From Solirhodobacter olei (GTDB lineage: Bacteria > Pseudomonadota > Alphaproteobacteria > Rhodobacterales > Rhodobacteraceae): a DNA stretch of 64,000 nucleotides. Under the pieces are notes generated by a model, which was not told the origin of the DNA, did not search any database, and worked only from the letters and a program-made list of their open reading frames with translations. Below, piece after piece: positions 16,693-25,459 of the stretch. Positions within the stretch are counted from its first letter, which is position 1. Every line of letters starts with the position of its first letter. Position numbers and translations under genes: made by a program. The stretch lies in assembly GCF_004010155.1 (NCBI RefSeq), contig NZ_RRYH01000018.1, positions 1-64,000 of the forward strand, given 5' to 3'.

Positions 16693-17325
16693 TCAGTTCG
16701 CCAGCACCAGATCGGCCGGCCGGCTGCGGGCCCGCACCAGGCGGCCATTGGGCAGATCGTTCTCCTCCATCTTGGTGCGGACCACCCCGGGGGGAAGGCC
16801 GTAGCCCTGCCAGCGCGCCTCCAGCCGCTGGCGCAGCATCGCCTCGGGCACGTCGAGCCGCACGGTGAGATCGAAGAGCCCGTCGAGACGGTCCCAGGGG
16901 GGCATGTCCAGAAGCAGGTAGTTGCCCTCCGCCACGATCAGCTCCACCGAACGCGGGATCAGCCGTGCGCCTGCGCGGGCGATCTCGATCGCGCGGTCGA
17001 AGACCGGCACCGCGACCTCCTCCTCGGCGTTCCCGCGCAGGCGGACCAGCATGGCGGCGAAGCCGCCGACATCGAACGTGTCGGGGGCGCCCTTGCGCGC
17101 GCGGCTGCCGCGCGCCTCCAGCACGGCGTCGTCGAAATGATAGCCATCCATCGGCAGCACCGCCGCGCGGCCGGGCACGCGGGCGTTCACCGCCTCAACC
17201 AGCGCCTCGGCGACATGGCTCTTGCCCGAGCCCGGCGCGCCGGCGATGGCGACGATCCGCCGGCGCCCCGGCGGCAGGTCGGACAGCAGGCGCGACAAGG
17301 TCTCGATGTCGGTCCTTTCCTCCAT
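16693..17325 (-). CDS. Nucleoside/nucleotide kinase family protein (uridine-kinase-like P-loop)
   Basis: P-loop kinase of 210 aa. The Walker A motif is GAPGSGKSH (about residues 29-37). The PMDGYHFDDAVLEARG stretch and APDTFDVGGFAAMLVRLR match the phosphoribulokinase/uridine-kinase superfamily, in particular the YggC/FrcK-like branch. IVAEGNYLLLD is the Walker B region. The branch phosphorylates sugars, nucleosides or pantothenate; the substrate here is not clear. The start codon overlaps the last base of the dipeptidase stop (TGATG), so translation is probably coupled. A much longer open frame upstream is coding sequence of the neighbour read in another frame. Confidence 0.85.
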   Translation of the reverse strand: MEERTDIETLSRLLSDLPPGRRRIVAIAGAPGSGKSHVAEALVEAVNARVPGRAAVLPMDGYHFDDAVLEARGSRARKGAPDTFDVGGFAAMLVRLRGNAEEEVAVPVFDRAIEIARAGARLIPRSVELIVAEGNYLLLDMPPWDRLDGLFDLTVRLDVPEAMLRQRLEARWQGYGLPPGVVRTKMEENDLPNGRLVRARSRPADLVLAN

Positions 17326-18383
17326 CAGCCCCCCCAGGTCCGTTCCAGCACACCCAGCCAGTTCTCGTGGCAGAGCTTGCGGATCAGGGGCGCGCCGTAG
17401 CCATGCGCGGCCATGGCCTGCTGCAGTGCCGGAAGGCCGGTGACATCGCCGATCTCCTTCGGCACCAGCGCCCCGTCGAAGTCCGAGCCGAGCCCGACGT
17501 GATCCTCGCCAAGGTTGGCCAGAAGATGATCGAGATGGCGCATCACCGGCTCCCATCCCATGTCGGGGGATTTCTTTCCGTCGGGCCGCAGGAAGACTGT
17601 GGCGTAGTTCAGCCCCACCATCCCTTTCGACTCGCGGATCACGGCAAGCTGCCGGTCGGTCAGGTTGCGCGCCGAGGGGGTGACGGCATGGGCGTTGGAA
17701 TGGGTCGCGACCAGCGGCGCGTCGGAGATCCGCGCGACATCGTCGAAGCCCTTCTCGTTCAGGTGGCTGAGGTCGATCAGGATCTTCAGCTGGTTGCAGG
17801 CCCGAACCAGGGCCTTGCCCGCCTCGGTCAGCCCCGGCCCGGTGTCGGGGCTGGCGGGGAAGCCGAACGGCACACCATGACCGAAGATCGTCGGCCGGCT
17901 CCAGACCGGCCCGAGCGAGCGCAGCCCCATTGCGTGGAAGACATGGAGCGCGTCGAGCCCCCCATCAATCGCCTCGGCGCCCTCCATGTGCATGATTGCG
18001 GCAATCACCCCGCGCGACAGGCAGTCTCGGACCTCGGCCACGGTGCGGCAAATCCGGAACTTCCCGCCGCTCGCCCGCTCCATCCACATCAGATGGCCAG
18101 CCATAGCCAGGGCCACTGGCTGCGCCGTCTCCAGCGGGACCGGCGGCGGCAGCGGCACGGCATAGGGCGGGTTGTCCATCATCGCCTCGTAATCGGGCGC
18201 GTCCGTGGTGACCGGAGACGGGATGTAGATCGCGAAAAACCCGCCCGCGAAGCCCCCCGCCTGCATCCGCGGCAGATCCAGATGCCCGCGGCCCTCGCCG
18301 GTCAGCCAGATCTCGTCGCGGCGGTCGGGCGCCCGGAGCAGGCGCAAAAGAAAGTCGTTATGGCCGTCGAGGACCGGGATCAT
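17325..18383 (-). CDS. Membrane dipeptidase, peptidase family M19
   Basis: Zinc dipeptidase of the renal dipeptidase family, 352 aa, in a TIM-barrel amidohydrolase-like fold. The first metal site is DGHNDFLLRL at the N-terminus; others are IMHMEGAEAID, IDLSHLNEKGFDDV and THSNAHAV, and HVGLGSDFDG near the C-terminus. It hydrolyses dipeptides, possibly including D-amino-acid ones. No signal peptide is seen, so it is probably cytoplasmic in spite of the family name. ATG 18383 has AAGGAG eleven bases upstream. It is the first gene of a pair with the downstream kinase. Confidence 0.92.
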   Translation of the reverse strand: MIPVLDGHNDFLLRLLRAPDRRDEIWLTGEGRGHLDLPRMQAGGFAGGFFAIYIPSPVTTDAPDYEAMMDNPPYAVPLPPPVPLETAQPVALAMAGHLMWMERASGGKFRICRTVAEVRDCLSRGVIAAIMHMEGAEAIDGGLDALHVFHAMGLRSLGPVWSRPTIFGHGVPFGFPASPDTGPGLTEAGKALVRACNQLKILIDLSHLNEKGFDDVARISDAPLVATHSNAHAVTPSARNLTDRQLAVIRESKGMVGLNYATVFLRPDGKKSPDMGWEPVMRHLDHLLANLGEDHVGLGSDFDGALVPKEIGDVTGLPALQQAMAAHGYGAPLIRKLCHENWLGVLERTWGG

Positions 18384-18522
18384 GGCAGCGTCTCCTTTTC
18401 GGCCCGGGGACGGGATGGTCCGGGCGTCGTGCGGGATTGTTCTGGAGCGCGCGGAGAGGCGCAAGCCCCAAGCGACGCCACCGCGCTTCGCCCTGCTGCC
18501 TGCGGCCAATCCTCACGCGTGC

Positions 18523-18536
18523 GTGATCCAGATCAA
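18523..18536 (+). promoter_or_regulatory. FNR/FnrL-like box upstream of the Rrf2 gene
   Basis: GTGAT-CCAG-ATCAA differs by one base from the FNR/FnrL consensus TTGAT-N4-ATCAA. It lies 57 bases before the Rrf2-type regulator start, a suitable distance for activation. It could equally be read by another CRP/FNR family member. Confidence 0.4.
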
Positions 18537-18592
18537 GGAAATTCCCCACGAATCAATGCATCCAAGACACAGGTTTAGGGAGGGAAAGCGCG

Positions 18593-19060
18593 ATGCGTCT
18601 GACGATCAGAACCAACCTCGCCCTGCGTACGCTGATGGCCTGCGCGGTCAACGAGGGCAAAACGCTCCGAAAGCACGAGATCGCAAAAGCCTGCAACTGC
18701 TCGGAAAACCACCTCGCCCAGGTGATCAATACGCTGGGCCAGCTCGACTTCGTCCAGACCGTACGCGGCCGCAACGGCGGGCTGCGCCTCGGCCTGCCGA
18801 AAGACCAGATCACCGCCGGCGCCGTCTGCCGCGCCTTCGAGGCAGGCGTGCCCTTCGCCGAATGCTTCGAGCCGGCGGCCAACTCCTGCCCGCTGACCGA
18901 GGTCTGCGTTCTTCGAAAGGCGCTAAAGGCCGCGCTCGAGGCCTTCTACGCCTCGCTCGACCGCATCACCCTGGCCGATCTGGTCGAGGATAACGAAGGT
19001 TTGAACCGACTTCTGTCACTTCCGGCGGAGCCGCGCCGGATGGCCGCCAGCTGCCCTTGA
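18593..19060 (+). CDS. Rrf2 family Fe-S regulator, RirA/NsrR-like
   Basis: Transcription factor of 155 aa with an N-terminal winged helix (MRLTIRTNLALRTLMACAV; recognition helix about residues 28-52) followed by VRGRNGGLRLG. Three cysteines, C91, C99 and C105 (AECFEPAANSCPLTEVC), have the CX7CX5C spacing of RirA, and the C-terminus (LRKALKAALEAFYASLDRITLADLV) is also RirA-like. NsrR proteins are similar enough that nitric-oxide sensing cannot be excluded. An additional Cys pair (ACNCSEN) lies in the DNA-binding region. A GGGAGGG site precedes ATG 18593. No iron or nitrosative stress gene is adjacent, so the regulon must lie elsewhere. Confidence 0.85.
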   Translation: MRLTIRTNLALRTLMACAVNEGKTLRKHEIAKACNCSENHLAQVINTLGQLDFVQTVRGRNGGLRLGLPKDQITAGAVCRAFEAGVPFAECFEPAANSCPLTEVCVLRKALKAALEAFYASLDRITLADLVEDNEGLNRLLSLPAEPRRMAASCP

Positions 19061-19167
19061 CTTCCCCCTCCGCCTGCCGCATTGCCGCCGCATTTTGAAA
19101 CCAGGCTGTTCGAACCTGGGGAAAATGCAGCATGGCGGTCTGCCGACCGCCGGTATGGAGCAGTACC

Positions 19168-19344
19168 ATGGCACGGCGCGACGACAGCGCAACCCAGCAG
19201 CAGCAGGCCGAGATCCCACAGGACTCCGCCCAGCCCCCCAAATCCCGGCAACGCCCGCGCGAGACCGACGAGCGCCGCCGTTCCGACACCCCGACCCCGG
19301 CGCAGCGTCCGACGCCGATCATCACCGACTGGGCCTCGATCTAG
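19168..19344 (+). CDS. Hypothetical small Gln/Arg/Pro-rich protein
   Basis: Possible 58-aa protein beginning MARRDDSATQQQQ and ending ITDWASI. It is low in complexity and highly charged. About 88 percent of its codons end in G or C, which agrees with coding sequence in this genome, and ATGGAG lies a few bases upstream. No family is recognised and no membrane segment is present. The gap of 365 bases between the Rrf2 and TfoX genes holds nothing else clear. It may equally be non-coding. Confidence 0.4.
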   Translation: MARRDDSATQQQQAEIPQDSAQPPKSRQRPRETDERRRSDTPTPAQRPTPIITDWASI

Positions 19345-19425
19345 GCAGGCTTTTCGGCGGGCGCGCGGCGGTCTAGGCTCGGCGAACTCGAAACCTCCGA
19401 CCGACCGGCCTGCCCCGCACCCCCG

Positions 19426-19764
19426 ATGCCCTCCGCGATCTCGACCATCCGCAACCTCGGCCCCGCAAGTGAAGCCGCCTTCGCCCGCGCCGGCATCGGC
19501 TCGGCTGAAGCTCTGCGCGCGCTCGGCCCCGATGCCGCCTACGCGCGGCTTCTCGCCGCCGGCGAGCGGCCGCATTTCATCGGTTATTACGTCCTCGTCA
19601 TGGCGCTGCAGGGCCGGCCCTGGAACGATTGCAGGGGCGCAGAAAAAGACGCCCTGCGCGCCCGCTTCGACAAGCTGAAGGCAGAGGCCGCGCGGCCCGG
19701 CCCGGGCGCCAACGCCGCGATCGAGGCCGAACTCGACCGCATCGGCGTGATCCCCCGCCGGTAG
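19426..19764 (+). CDS. TfoX/Sxy C-terminal domain protein
   Basis: A 112-aa protein consisting only of the TfoX C-terminal helix-hairpin-helix-like domain: IRNLGPASEAAFARAGIGSAEALRALGPDAAYARLL is typical. The N-terminal half of Sxy/TfoX that acts in competence is missing, so a role in natural transformation should not be assumed. Such stand-alone domains are common in alphaproteobacteria and have no proven function. It is convergent with holC, 30 bases apart. Confidence 0.82.
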   Translation: MPSAISTIRNLGPASEAAFARAGIGSAEALRALGPDAAYARLLAAGERPHFIGYYVLVMALQGRPWNDCRGAEKDALRARFDKLKAEAARPGPGANAAIEAELDRIGVIPRR

Positions 19765-19794
19765 CCCCGCGGTTAGAACCCCGGCCCGGGGGCT

Positions 19795-20256
19795 TCAGCC
19801 GCGCTCAGCCTTCTTCTGCCAGCGCCCGTCTTCCTCCGACCAGTATTGCGCCGCCGTCCCGGCATCGGTCAGCGCCTTCCACTGGCCGCGCGCACGCTCC
19901 ACCGCGGCGTCGTCATTGCCGTCGAAGAGAACGCAGAGCCGCTCCAGCCCAGCCGCCTCCGCCTCCGTCACCTCCGCCCCGTCGATCGCCATCACGCAGG
20001 CGGCGTTGTTCGGGCAGTCAGGGGCGGTGGTCAGCAGCACCGGCTGGTCCGCGTCATGCGGTCCGCCGGCGAGGCCATGCGGTAAGAAACCCTCCTCCGG
20101 GCCGAGCCAGAGCTTCTGGTCCAGCCAGTCCATCCGCGCGGCCTCCCGCCCCCGGACGGCAACGCGCCAGCCCTGGGCCAGCGCGCGATCGATCAGCATC
20201 GCCAGCGCCTGTTCGACGGGCGAGCGGGTCAGGTGGTAGAAATAGGCCGCGCCCAC
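19795..20256 (-). CDS. holC: DNA polymerase III subunit chi
   Basis: Small replisome subunit of 153 aa that links the clamp loader to single-strand-binding protein. It shows the family features YFYHLTRSPVEQALAMLIDRALAQGWRV (split here: residues 5-32), LDQKLWLGPEEGFLPHG and the VLLTTAP segment. It lies five bases downstream of the leucyl aminopeptidase gene, the same order (pepA-holC) as in E. coli and many proteobacteria, which supports the assignment. Confidence 0.92.
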   Translation of the reverse strand: MGAAYFYHLTRSPVEQALAMLIDRALAQGWRVAVRGREAARMDWLDQKLWLGPEEGFLPHGLAGGPHDADQPVLLTTAPDCPNNAACVMAIDGAEVTEAEAAGLERLCVLFDGNDDAAVERARGQWKALTDAGTAAQYWSEEDGRWQKKAERG

Positions 20257-20261
20257 GCGCC

Positions 20262-21743
20262 CTAGCCCTCGAAGCGGTCGCGGATCAGCCGGTCCAGCGT
20301 GCGCACGCCCCAGCCGGTCGCGCCCTTCGGCGCAAACGTGCTGTCGGTCTTCAGAAGCGCCGTGCCCGCGATATCGAGATGGATCCAGGGCACGTCAGGC
20401 TTCACGAAGCGCTGCAGGAATTGCGCCGCAGTCACCGCGCCCGCGGGGCGCCCGCCGACGTTCTTCATGTCGGCGATGCGGGATTTCAGCATCTTGTCAT
20501 AGGCGTCGCCGAGCGGCATCCGCCAGGCACCCTCGCCCTCCGCCGCCGCAGCCTTCAGAAGCGCGTTGCAGAGCGCGTCGTCATTGGCGAAGACGCCGGT
20601 GTTCTCATGCCCGAGCGCCACGATGATCGCCCCGGTGAGGGTGGCAAGATCGACCATCCCCGAGGGCTTGAACCGCTCCTGCGCGTACCAGAGCACGTCG
20701 GCCAGGACGAGACGGCCCTCCGCATCGGTGTTGATCACCTCGATCGTGTCGCCCTTCATCGAGCGCACAACGTCGCCCGGCCGCTGCGCGGTCCCCGAAG
20801 GCATGTTTTCGACCAGCCCGACCAGGCCCACGACGTTGGCCTTCGCGCGGCGCAGCGCCAGCGCCCGCATCGTGCCGGCGACAACGCCCGCGCCGCCCAT
20901 GTCCATCGTCATGTCTTCCATCCCGCCCGGCGGCTTCAGCGAGATCCCCCCGGTGTCGAAACACACGCCCTTGCCAATCAGCGCGAAGGGTGCCGCGCCC
21001 TCGGCCCCGCCCTTCCACTGCATCACCACGACCTTGGAAGGGCTGGCCGACCCCTGCCCAACGCCCAGCAGCGCGCCCATGCCGAGCTTGGCCAGCTCCG
21101 CCTCCTCGAGGATCTCGACATCGAGACCGAGGTCCTGCATCGCCGCAAGCCGGGCCGCGAAATCCTCCGTCGTCAGCACGTTGGAGGGTTCGTTGACGAG
21201 GTCGCGGGTGAAGAACACTCCCTCGACGACAGCCGCCATCGGGGCGGCGGCCGCCGCCACGGCCTCGGGTTGGGCGCAGAGGAAAGTGACCGTCCCGCGC
21301 GGCTTCTGCTCGGCGGTCTTGTGCGGGGTGAAGTCGTAATCGCGCAGCGCCAGCCCCTCGGCGATTTCCGCCGCGCGCGGATGGCTTCCGGCGAGAACCA
21401 GCAGCGCCGCCGTGCCACGCGCCCTGGCGATCGCGGCCCCGGCCTTGCGCGCCTCGGCTGCCGGCGCGCGCGGGTCGAGGCGGACGATCTGCACCGCCTC
21501 GGCGGCCAGCCCCGCCGGCCAGGCGAGATCGGTGGCATCGCCCGGCTTCAGCGCGCGGAACGCCTCGGAGGCCAGGAACCGCTTCAGCGCCCCCCGCATT
21601 GGCCGGTCGAGCTTGCGCGCGATCGCGGGCAGCCGGCCCGTGCCATCGGCCTCCGCCCCCGCGAAGATCACGATGCGGCCGGCAAAGCCCGAGACCTCTA
21701 CGCCGTCCTGCGGCTGGAACTGGATTTCGGTGGGGCTGGTCAT
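20262..21743 (-). CDS. pepA: Leucyl aminopeptidase (cytosol aminopeptidase, M17)
   Basis: Hexameric metallo-aminopeptidase of 493 aa. The C-terminal M17 domain is complete: IGKGVCFDTGGISLKPPGG with metal-binding Lys and Asp, MGGAGVVAGTM, and INTDAEGRLVLADVLWY, the family signature. The N-terminal domain (about 1-170) is more variable, as usual. It removes N-terminal residues in peptide turnover; in E. coli PepA also binds DNA, which cannot be judged here. It is followed closely by holC. The start at 21743 (MTSPTEIQF) gives the normal family length. Confidence 0.95.
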   Translation of the reverse strand: MTSPTEIQFQPQDGVEVSGFAGRIVIFAGAEADGTGRLPAIARKLDRPMRGALKRFLASEAFRALKPGDATDLAWPAGLAAEAVQIVRLDPRAPAAEARKAGAAIARARGTAALLVLAGSHPRAAEIAEGLALRDYDFTPHKTAEQKPRGTVTFLCAQPEAVAAAAAPMAAVVEGVFFTRDLVNEPSNVLTTEDFAARLAAMQDLGLDVEILEEAELAKLGMGALLGVGQGSASPSKVVVMQWKGGAEGAAPFALIGKGVCFDTGGISLKPPGGMEDMTMDMGGAGVVAGTMRALALRRAKANVVGLVGLVENMPSGTAQRPGDVVRSMKGDTIEVINTDAEGRLVLADVLWYAQERFKPSGMVDLATLTGAIIVALGHENTGVFANDDALCNALLKAAAAEGEGAWRMPLGDAYDKMLKSRIADMKNVGGRPAGAVTAAQFLQRFVKPDVPWIHLDIAGTALLKTDSTFAPKGATGWGVRTLDRLIRDRFEG

Positions 21744-21826
21744 GAGGGACTCCGGGGCTCGTGGCTTGGAAACGCGCGGAGCCTAGCTGCTGCCCCGGAC
21801 CTTGGCCAGACACGACTTGGCCCGAT

Positions 21827-21862
21827 CGGGCCCCGCCCCGCGCATGGATGGGGCGGGCCCCG
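21827..21862 (-). terminator. GC-rich hairpin between the DUF1236 and pepA genes
   Basis: A 13-base arm at 21827-21839 pairs with 21850-21862 at all but one position (arms built from GGGCCCC and GCCCC). It sits between the stop of the DUF1236 gene and the start of pepA. There is no T-run, so it could slow transcription or act with Rho; pepA then needs its own promoter. Confidence 0.35.
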
Positions 21863-21903
21863 AAGGACCCGCCCCGCCTCGATGGACAAACAATCCCGGA
21901 CGA

Positions 21904-22566
21904 TCAGCCGAGGATCCGGACCACGGTGCGGCTCTGGTTGTCGACGACGACCGGGTGACCGTTCACGTAGATGTAGGAATACCGGCTGCTCGGCACCGGC
22001 GTCAGCGTGATCGTGCCGGGCACGACCATGCCCACATGCAGGTTGCCCTGGATCGTCACCGGGTTGACCGGGTTGGCGGTGACATAGGTCGTCACCTGCT
22101 TGTCGGGCGCGGTCGCAGCCGCCCCGCCCACGGCACCCACGGCGGCGCCGACGACGGCGCCCACAGGGCCGCCGACCGCCGCACCCACCGCGGCCCCGGC
22201 AACGGCGCCGCCGGCCGCATGGCGGTCGACCTTCTTCTTGTCGAAGGTGACGGTGGAGATCTGCGTTTCGCTGGTCGGCTGCGACAGCATGACCTGGCCG
22301 GTGCTGGTGGTCACGCCCAGGTCGCTCGACTGCATCCAGCCGGTCTGGCCGTTCGTCTCGACTTCGCACCAGTCGCCATTGGCCAGGCAGCCCTGGACGT
22401 TGATGGCGCTGTTGGCCGGCACCTGCTCCATCACGGTGTAATGCGCGCCCGGTCCGGCAAGGACGGCGCCATTTGTCACGACAGTCGCCTGCGTGACATC
22501 GGCGAAGGCCGCCGGCGCGATCATGAGCGCGGTGGCCGAAGCGGCGGCAAGCATCTTAAGAGGCAT
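21904..22566 (-). CDS. Secreted SH3-like / DUF1236 domain protein with glycine zipper
   Basis: Exported protein of 220 aa with signal peptide MPLKMLAAASATALMIAPAA. Residues about 24-85 look like a bacterial SH3 domain (AVLAGPGAHYTVMEQVPANS, then GDWCEVETNGQTGWMQ). A glycine/alanine zipper follows (GGAVAGAAVGAAVGGPVGAV, about residues 115-150). The C-terminus is DUF1236 (YSYIYVNGHPVVVDNQSRTV). This layout suggests an outer-membrane or periplasmic envelope protein; no activity is known. ATG 22566 is fixed by AAGGAG ten bases upstream and the signal peptide. Confidence 0.82.
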   Translation of the reverse strand: MPLKMLAAASATALMIAPAAFADVTQATVVTNGAVLAGPGAHYTVMEQVPANSAINVQGCLANGDWCEVETNGQTGWMQSSDLGVTTSTGQVMLSQPTSETQISTVTFDKKKVDRHAAGGAVAGAAVGAAVGGPVGAVVGAAVGAVGGAAATAPDKQVTTYVTANPVNPVTIQGNLHVGMVVPGTITLTPVPSSRYSYIYVNGHPVVVDNQSRTVVRILG

Positions 22567-22803
22567 GGTGGTCTCTCCTTCTTTCCGCTGTGAGACGGCA
22601 ACGGACATGGGAGAGGGCGCGCCCGGGTTCAAAGGGGGGCCGCCAGAGCGGCGGAAAAGGGCGAAACCGGCAATCTTCCGCCCGGGCGTCATCGGCGGAT
22701 CGGCACCGGACCGGCGGGATCTGACGTTCACGTTCGCGCGCTTGAGCCTTGTGGGGTCCTGGCGCCGCACTAGCCGCGCGCGCCCGTCCCCACCGCGCGG
22801 CCG

Positions 22804-23925
22804 CTATTCCGCGGCTTCGGCCTGCGCCTCGATCTCGGCCGCGCGCTTCTCGACCAGCTCGACGATATGGTCGATCATCTGATCGTTGGTCATCTTGTGG
22901 CTCTGCTTGCCGGCCAGATAGACCATGCCGGAGCCCGCGCCGCCGCCGGTGAAGCCGATATCCGTCATCAGCGCCTCGCCCGGCCCGTTTACCACGCAGC
23001 CGATGATCGACAGCGACATCGAGGTCGAGACATGGGCCAGCCGCTCTTCCAGTGCGCTGACGGTCTTGATCACGTCGAAGCCCTGCCGCGCACAGGAGGG
23101 GCAGGAGATGATGGTGACGCCGCGGTGCCGCAGCCCCAGCGACTTCAGGATCTCGTAGCCGACCTTCACCTCCTCGACCGGATCGGCCGAGAGACTGACG
23201 CGCAGCGTGTCCCCGATCCCCATCCACAGAAGGCTGCCCAGCCCGATCGCCGATTTCACCGTGCCGGAAACCAGGCCACCCGCCTCGGTGATTCCGAGGT
23301 GGATCGGCGCGTCGGTTGCCTCGGCGATGCCCTGGTAGGCTGCCGCCGCAAGGAAGACGTCAGAGGCCTTCACCGAGATCTTGTATTCGCGGAAGTCGTT
23401 GTCCTCGAGGATGCGGATGTGATCGAGCCCGCTTTCCACCATCGCATCCGGGCAGGGCTCGCCGTATTTCTCCAGCAGGTGCCGCTCCAGGCTGCCGGCG
23501 TTCACGCCGATGCGGATCGAGCAGCCATGGTCCTTCGCGGCGCGGATGACTTCCTTCACCCGCTTCGCATCGCCGATATTGCCCGGGTTGATCCGAAGGC
23601 AGGCCGCGCCCGCCTCGGCCGCCTCGATCGCGCGCTTGTAGTGAAAATGGATGTCGGCCACGATCGGCACCGGGCTTTCGGCGCAGATCTCGCGCAGCGC
23701 GCGGGTCGAGGCCTCGTCCGGCGTCGAGACGCGGACGATGTCGGCCCCCGCCTCGGCGCAGCGCTGGATCTGTTCCACAGTGGCGCGCACGTCGGACGTG
23801 TCGGTATTGGTCATCGTCTGGACCGAGATCGGGGCATCGCCGCCAACGGCGACATTGCCCACCATGATCTGGCGCGACTTGCGGCGTTCGATGTTACGCC
23901 AGGGACGGATCGGATTCAGGGACAT
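22804..23925 (-). CDS. ispG: 4-hydroxy-3-methylbut-2-enyl diphosphate synthase
   Basis: Fe-S enzyme of the non-mevalonate isoprenoid pathway, 373 aa, converting MEcPP to HMBPP. N-terminal TIM barrel: [43 protein letters not shown]-terminal Fe-S domain: [15 protein letters not shown] and [15 protein letters not shown], supplying the three cysteines that hold the 4Fe-4S cluster. Start at 23925 ([17 protein letters not shown]) matches the family; ATG 23955 is also in frame, and neither has a strong ribosome site. The neighbour upstream is a RodZ-like gene, a common order in this group. Confidence 0.96.
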   Translation of the reverse strand: MSLNPIRPWRNIERRKSRQIMVGNVAVGGDAPISVQTMTNTDTSDVRATVEQIQRCAEAGADIVRVSTPDEASTRALREICAESPVPIVADIHFHYKRAIEAAEAGAACLRINPGNIGDAKRVKEVIRAAKDHGCSIRIGVNAGSLERHLLEKYGEPCPDAMVESGLDHIRILEDNDFREYKISVKASDVFLAAAAYQGIAEATDAPIHLGITEAGGLVSGTVKSAIGLGSLLWMGIGDTLRVSLSADPVEEVKVGYEILKSLGLRHRGVTIISCPSCARQGFDVIKTVSALEERLAHVSTSMSLSIIGCVVNGPGEALMTDIGFTGGGAGSGMVYLAGKQSHKMTNDQMIDHIVELVEKRAAEIEAQAEAAE

Positions 23926-24045
23926 TGGTTCAGCGCCTGCGGAAGCCTCGGGCATCTGGGCGACTATCTAGGCCATCCCCGCCCGCGCGGCAACGCCAAC
24001 CGTACCCCGGGCCCCCCGGAAAAGCGGCCCCGGAAGACCCCGCGC

Positions 24046-25323
24046 CTATTTCTTCGCGATCGCCGGCGACGCGTCGGCCAGCGCCACGGCCTTGGCCAGC
24101 GTCGGGTTATGGCTGAGGTCCGCGACGGTATAGGAGGACTCGAGGCTGTTCACCGAAAGCGCCAGCTTCTTCACCACGCTCGCGCCCGAGGCCGCCGGGC
24201 CATAGGCCTTCCCGTTGACGAGGAAATAGAGCGAGCCGGAATTGCCGGCGCGCAGCCGCGCGGGCTGGTCGCCCTGCGGCACGGTCCATTTCTCGCCCGC
24301 GTCGAGGATCTTCTCGAACAGGACGGTGCCATCGGCCCCGGTCACCCGCACCCAGCAGGGCCGAACGGCCATCAGCTGCACCTTGGGCGCGGCATCGGCG
24401 ACGACCTTGGGCGCGGCTGTCCCGGCCCCTGCGGCACCGGGCTGCACCGCCCCAGCGGCCGCGGCCAGCGCGGCGGCCACCGGATCGGTCGGCGCGGCGG
24501 CCTGGGCCGGCGCAGCGCTGTCGGTCGTCGCACTTGCGCTCGCCACCTGCTGGTCCAGCCCGTCGGGCGAATTGGGATTGATCGCGGCAATCGGCCCGTC
24601 GCGCGGCACCAGCACAGGCACGTCAAGCGGCTGCGGCCGGTAAAGCCGGTCGAGCGCATCCGCCGAGGGGACCGAGACCTTGGCCTCCTTGCCATTCGCC
24701 GGGGCACTGCCCGGCAGATCGGCGACATTCGCCAGCGGATCAAGCGAGGCGACGACGCCCGGCGACTGATCGACCGGCGCCACCTGCACGCGCTGAACCT
24801 GCTGCAGCACCTGCCAGCCGCCATAGCCGAGCCCGCCCAAGAGCAGAAGCAGCACGAAAACCGACCCGATTGCCCGCGGTTCCACGCCCGACATCAGGCT
24901 GGGGCCGCGCGGCACGAAGGTGGCATTGGGATTGGCCAGCGGATCGCGGTTCTCGACCTTCGGCTTGGCCTTGGCCGCCGCCAGCTTCGCCGGAACCGCC
25001 ATCGCCATCGAGTCGGTCGGGGTGAAATCAGCCTCGGCGCAGAAGCGCGTATAGGCCCATTCCGGATCCATCTGCAGGTAGCGGGCGTAGGAGCGGACAT
25101 AGCCCGCAACGAAGCCCTGCGTCTCGAAGGCCGAGACGTCGCAGTTCTCGATCGCCGCGATATAGGTCGCCTTGATCTTCAGTTCGCGCTGAACGTCGAG
25201 CAGGGATTTACCGAGCGTGGCACGCTCGCCGCGCATGAGATCCCCCAGGCGCAGTTCGTAGTCGTCGAAACCTTTCGGCTTCTGATCTTCTACAGCCGAA
25301 GGTCTGATCCTTCGCCCGATCAT
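24046..25323 (-). CDS. RodZ-like helix-turn-helix membrane protein (DUF4115)
   Basis: A 425-aa protein with a cytoplasmic HTH_25 domain (about residues 18-90: LRLGDLMRGERATLGKSLLD and YIAAIENCDVSAFETQGFV), one transmembrane helix (about 155-172: VFVLLLLLGGLGYGGWQ), a long Pro/Ala/Val-rich periplasmic linker, and a C-terminal DUF4115 beta domain (CWVRVTGADGTVLFEKILDA). This is the architecture of RodZ, which connects MreB to the wall machinery. In Rhodobacteraceae these proteins are annotated only as HTH or DUF4115 proteins. Start ATG 25323 (MIGRRIRP) was chosen by family resemblance; 25344 is another ATG in frame. Confidence 0.85.
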   Translation of the reverse strand: MIGRRIRPSAVEDQKPKGFDDYELRLGDLMRGERATLGKSLLDVQRELKIKATYIAAIENCDVSAFETQGFVAGYVRSYARYLQMDPEWAYTRFCAEADFTPTDSMAMAVPAKLAAAKAKPKVENRDPLANPNATFVPRGPSLMSGVEPRAIGSVFVLLLLLGGLGYGGWQVLQQVQRVQVAPVDQSPGVVASLDPLANVADLPGSAPANGKEAKVSVPSADALDRLYRPQPLDVPVLVPRDGPIAAINPNSPDGLDQQVASASATTDSAAPAQAAAPTDPVAAALAAAAGAVQPGAAGAGTAAPKVVADAAPKVQLMAVRPCWVRVTGADGTVLFEKILDAGEKWTVPQGDQPARLRAGNSGSLYFLVNGKAYGPAASGASVVKKLALSVNSLESSYTVADLSHNPTLAKAVALADASPAIAKK

Positions 25324-25459
25324 TGCCACTGCCCCATTTCCCATCCCGCCGAACCGGCCGCTGGCCCCCGTTTTTTGACCGCCTCTAACGCGACTCAAGG
25401 GGTGCCTGCGCGACTACAGGATTAACACAGGGTTGTGAGGGATGCACTTGCAGAAGCGC

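Noticed and set aside
22867-25425. Open frame of 852 codons antisense to ispG and the RodZ-like gene
   Set aside because: It spans two well-supported genes on the other strand and reads as repetitive Arg/His/Gly/Asp sequence typical of complementary frames.
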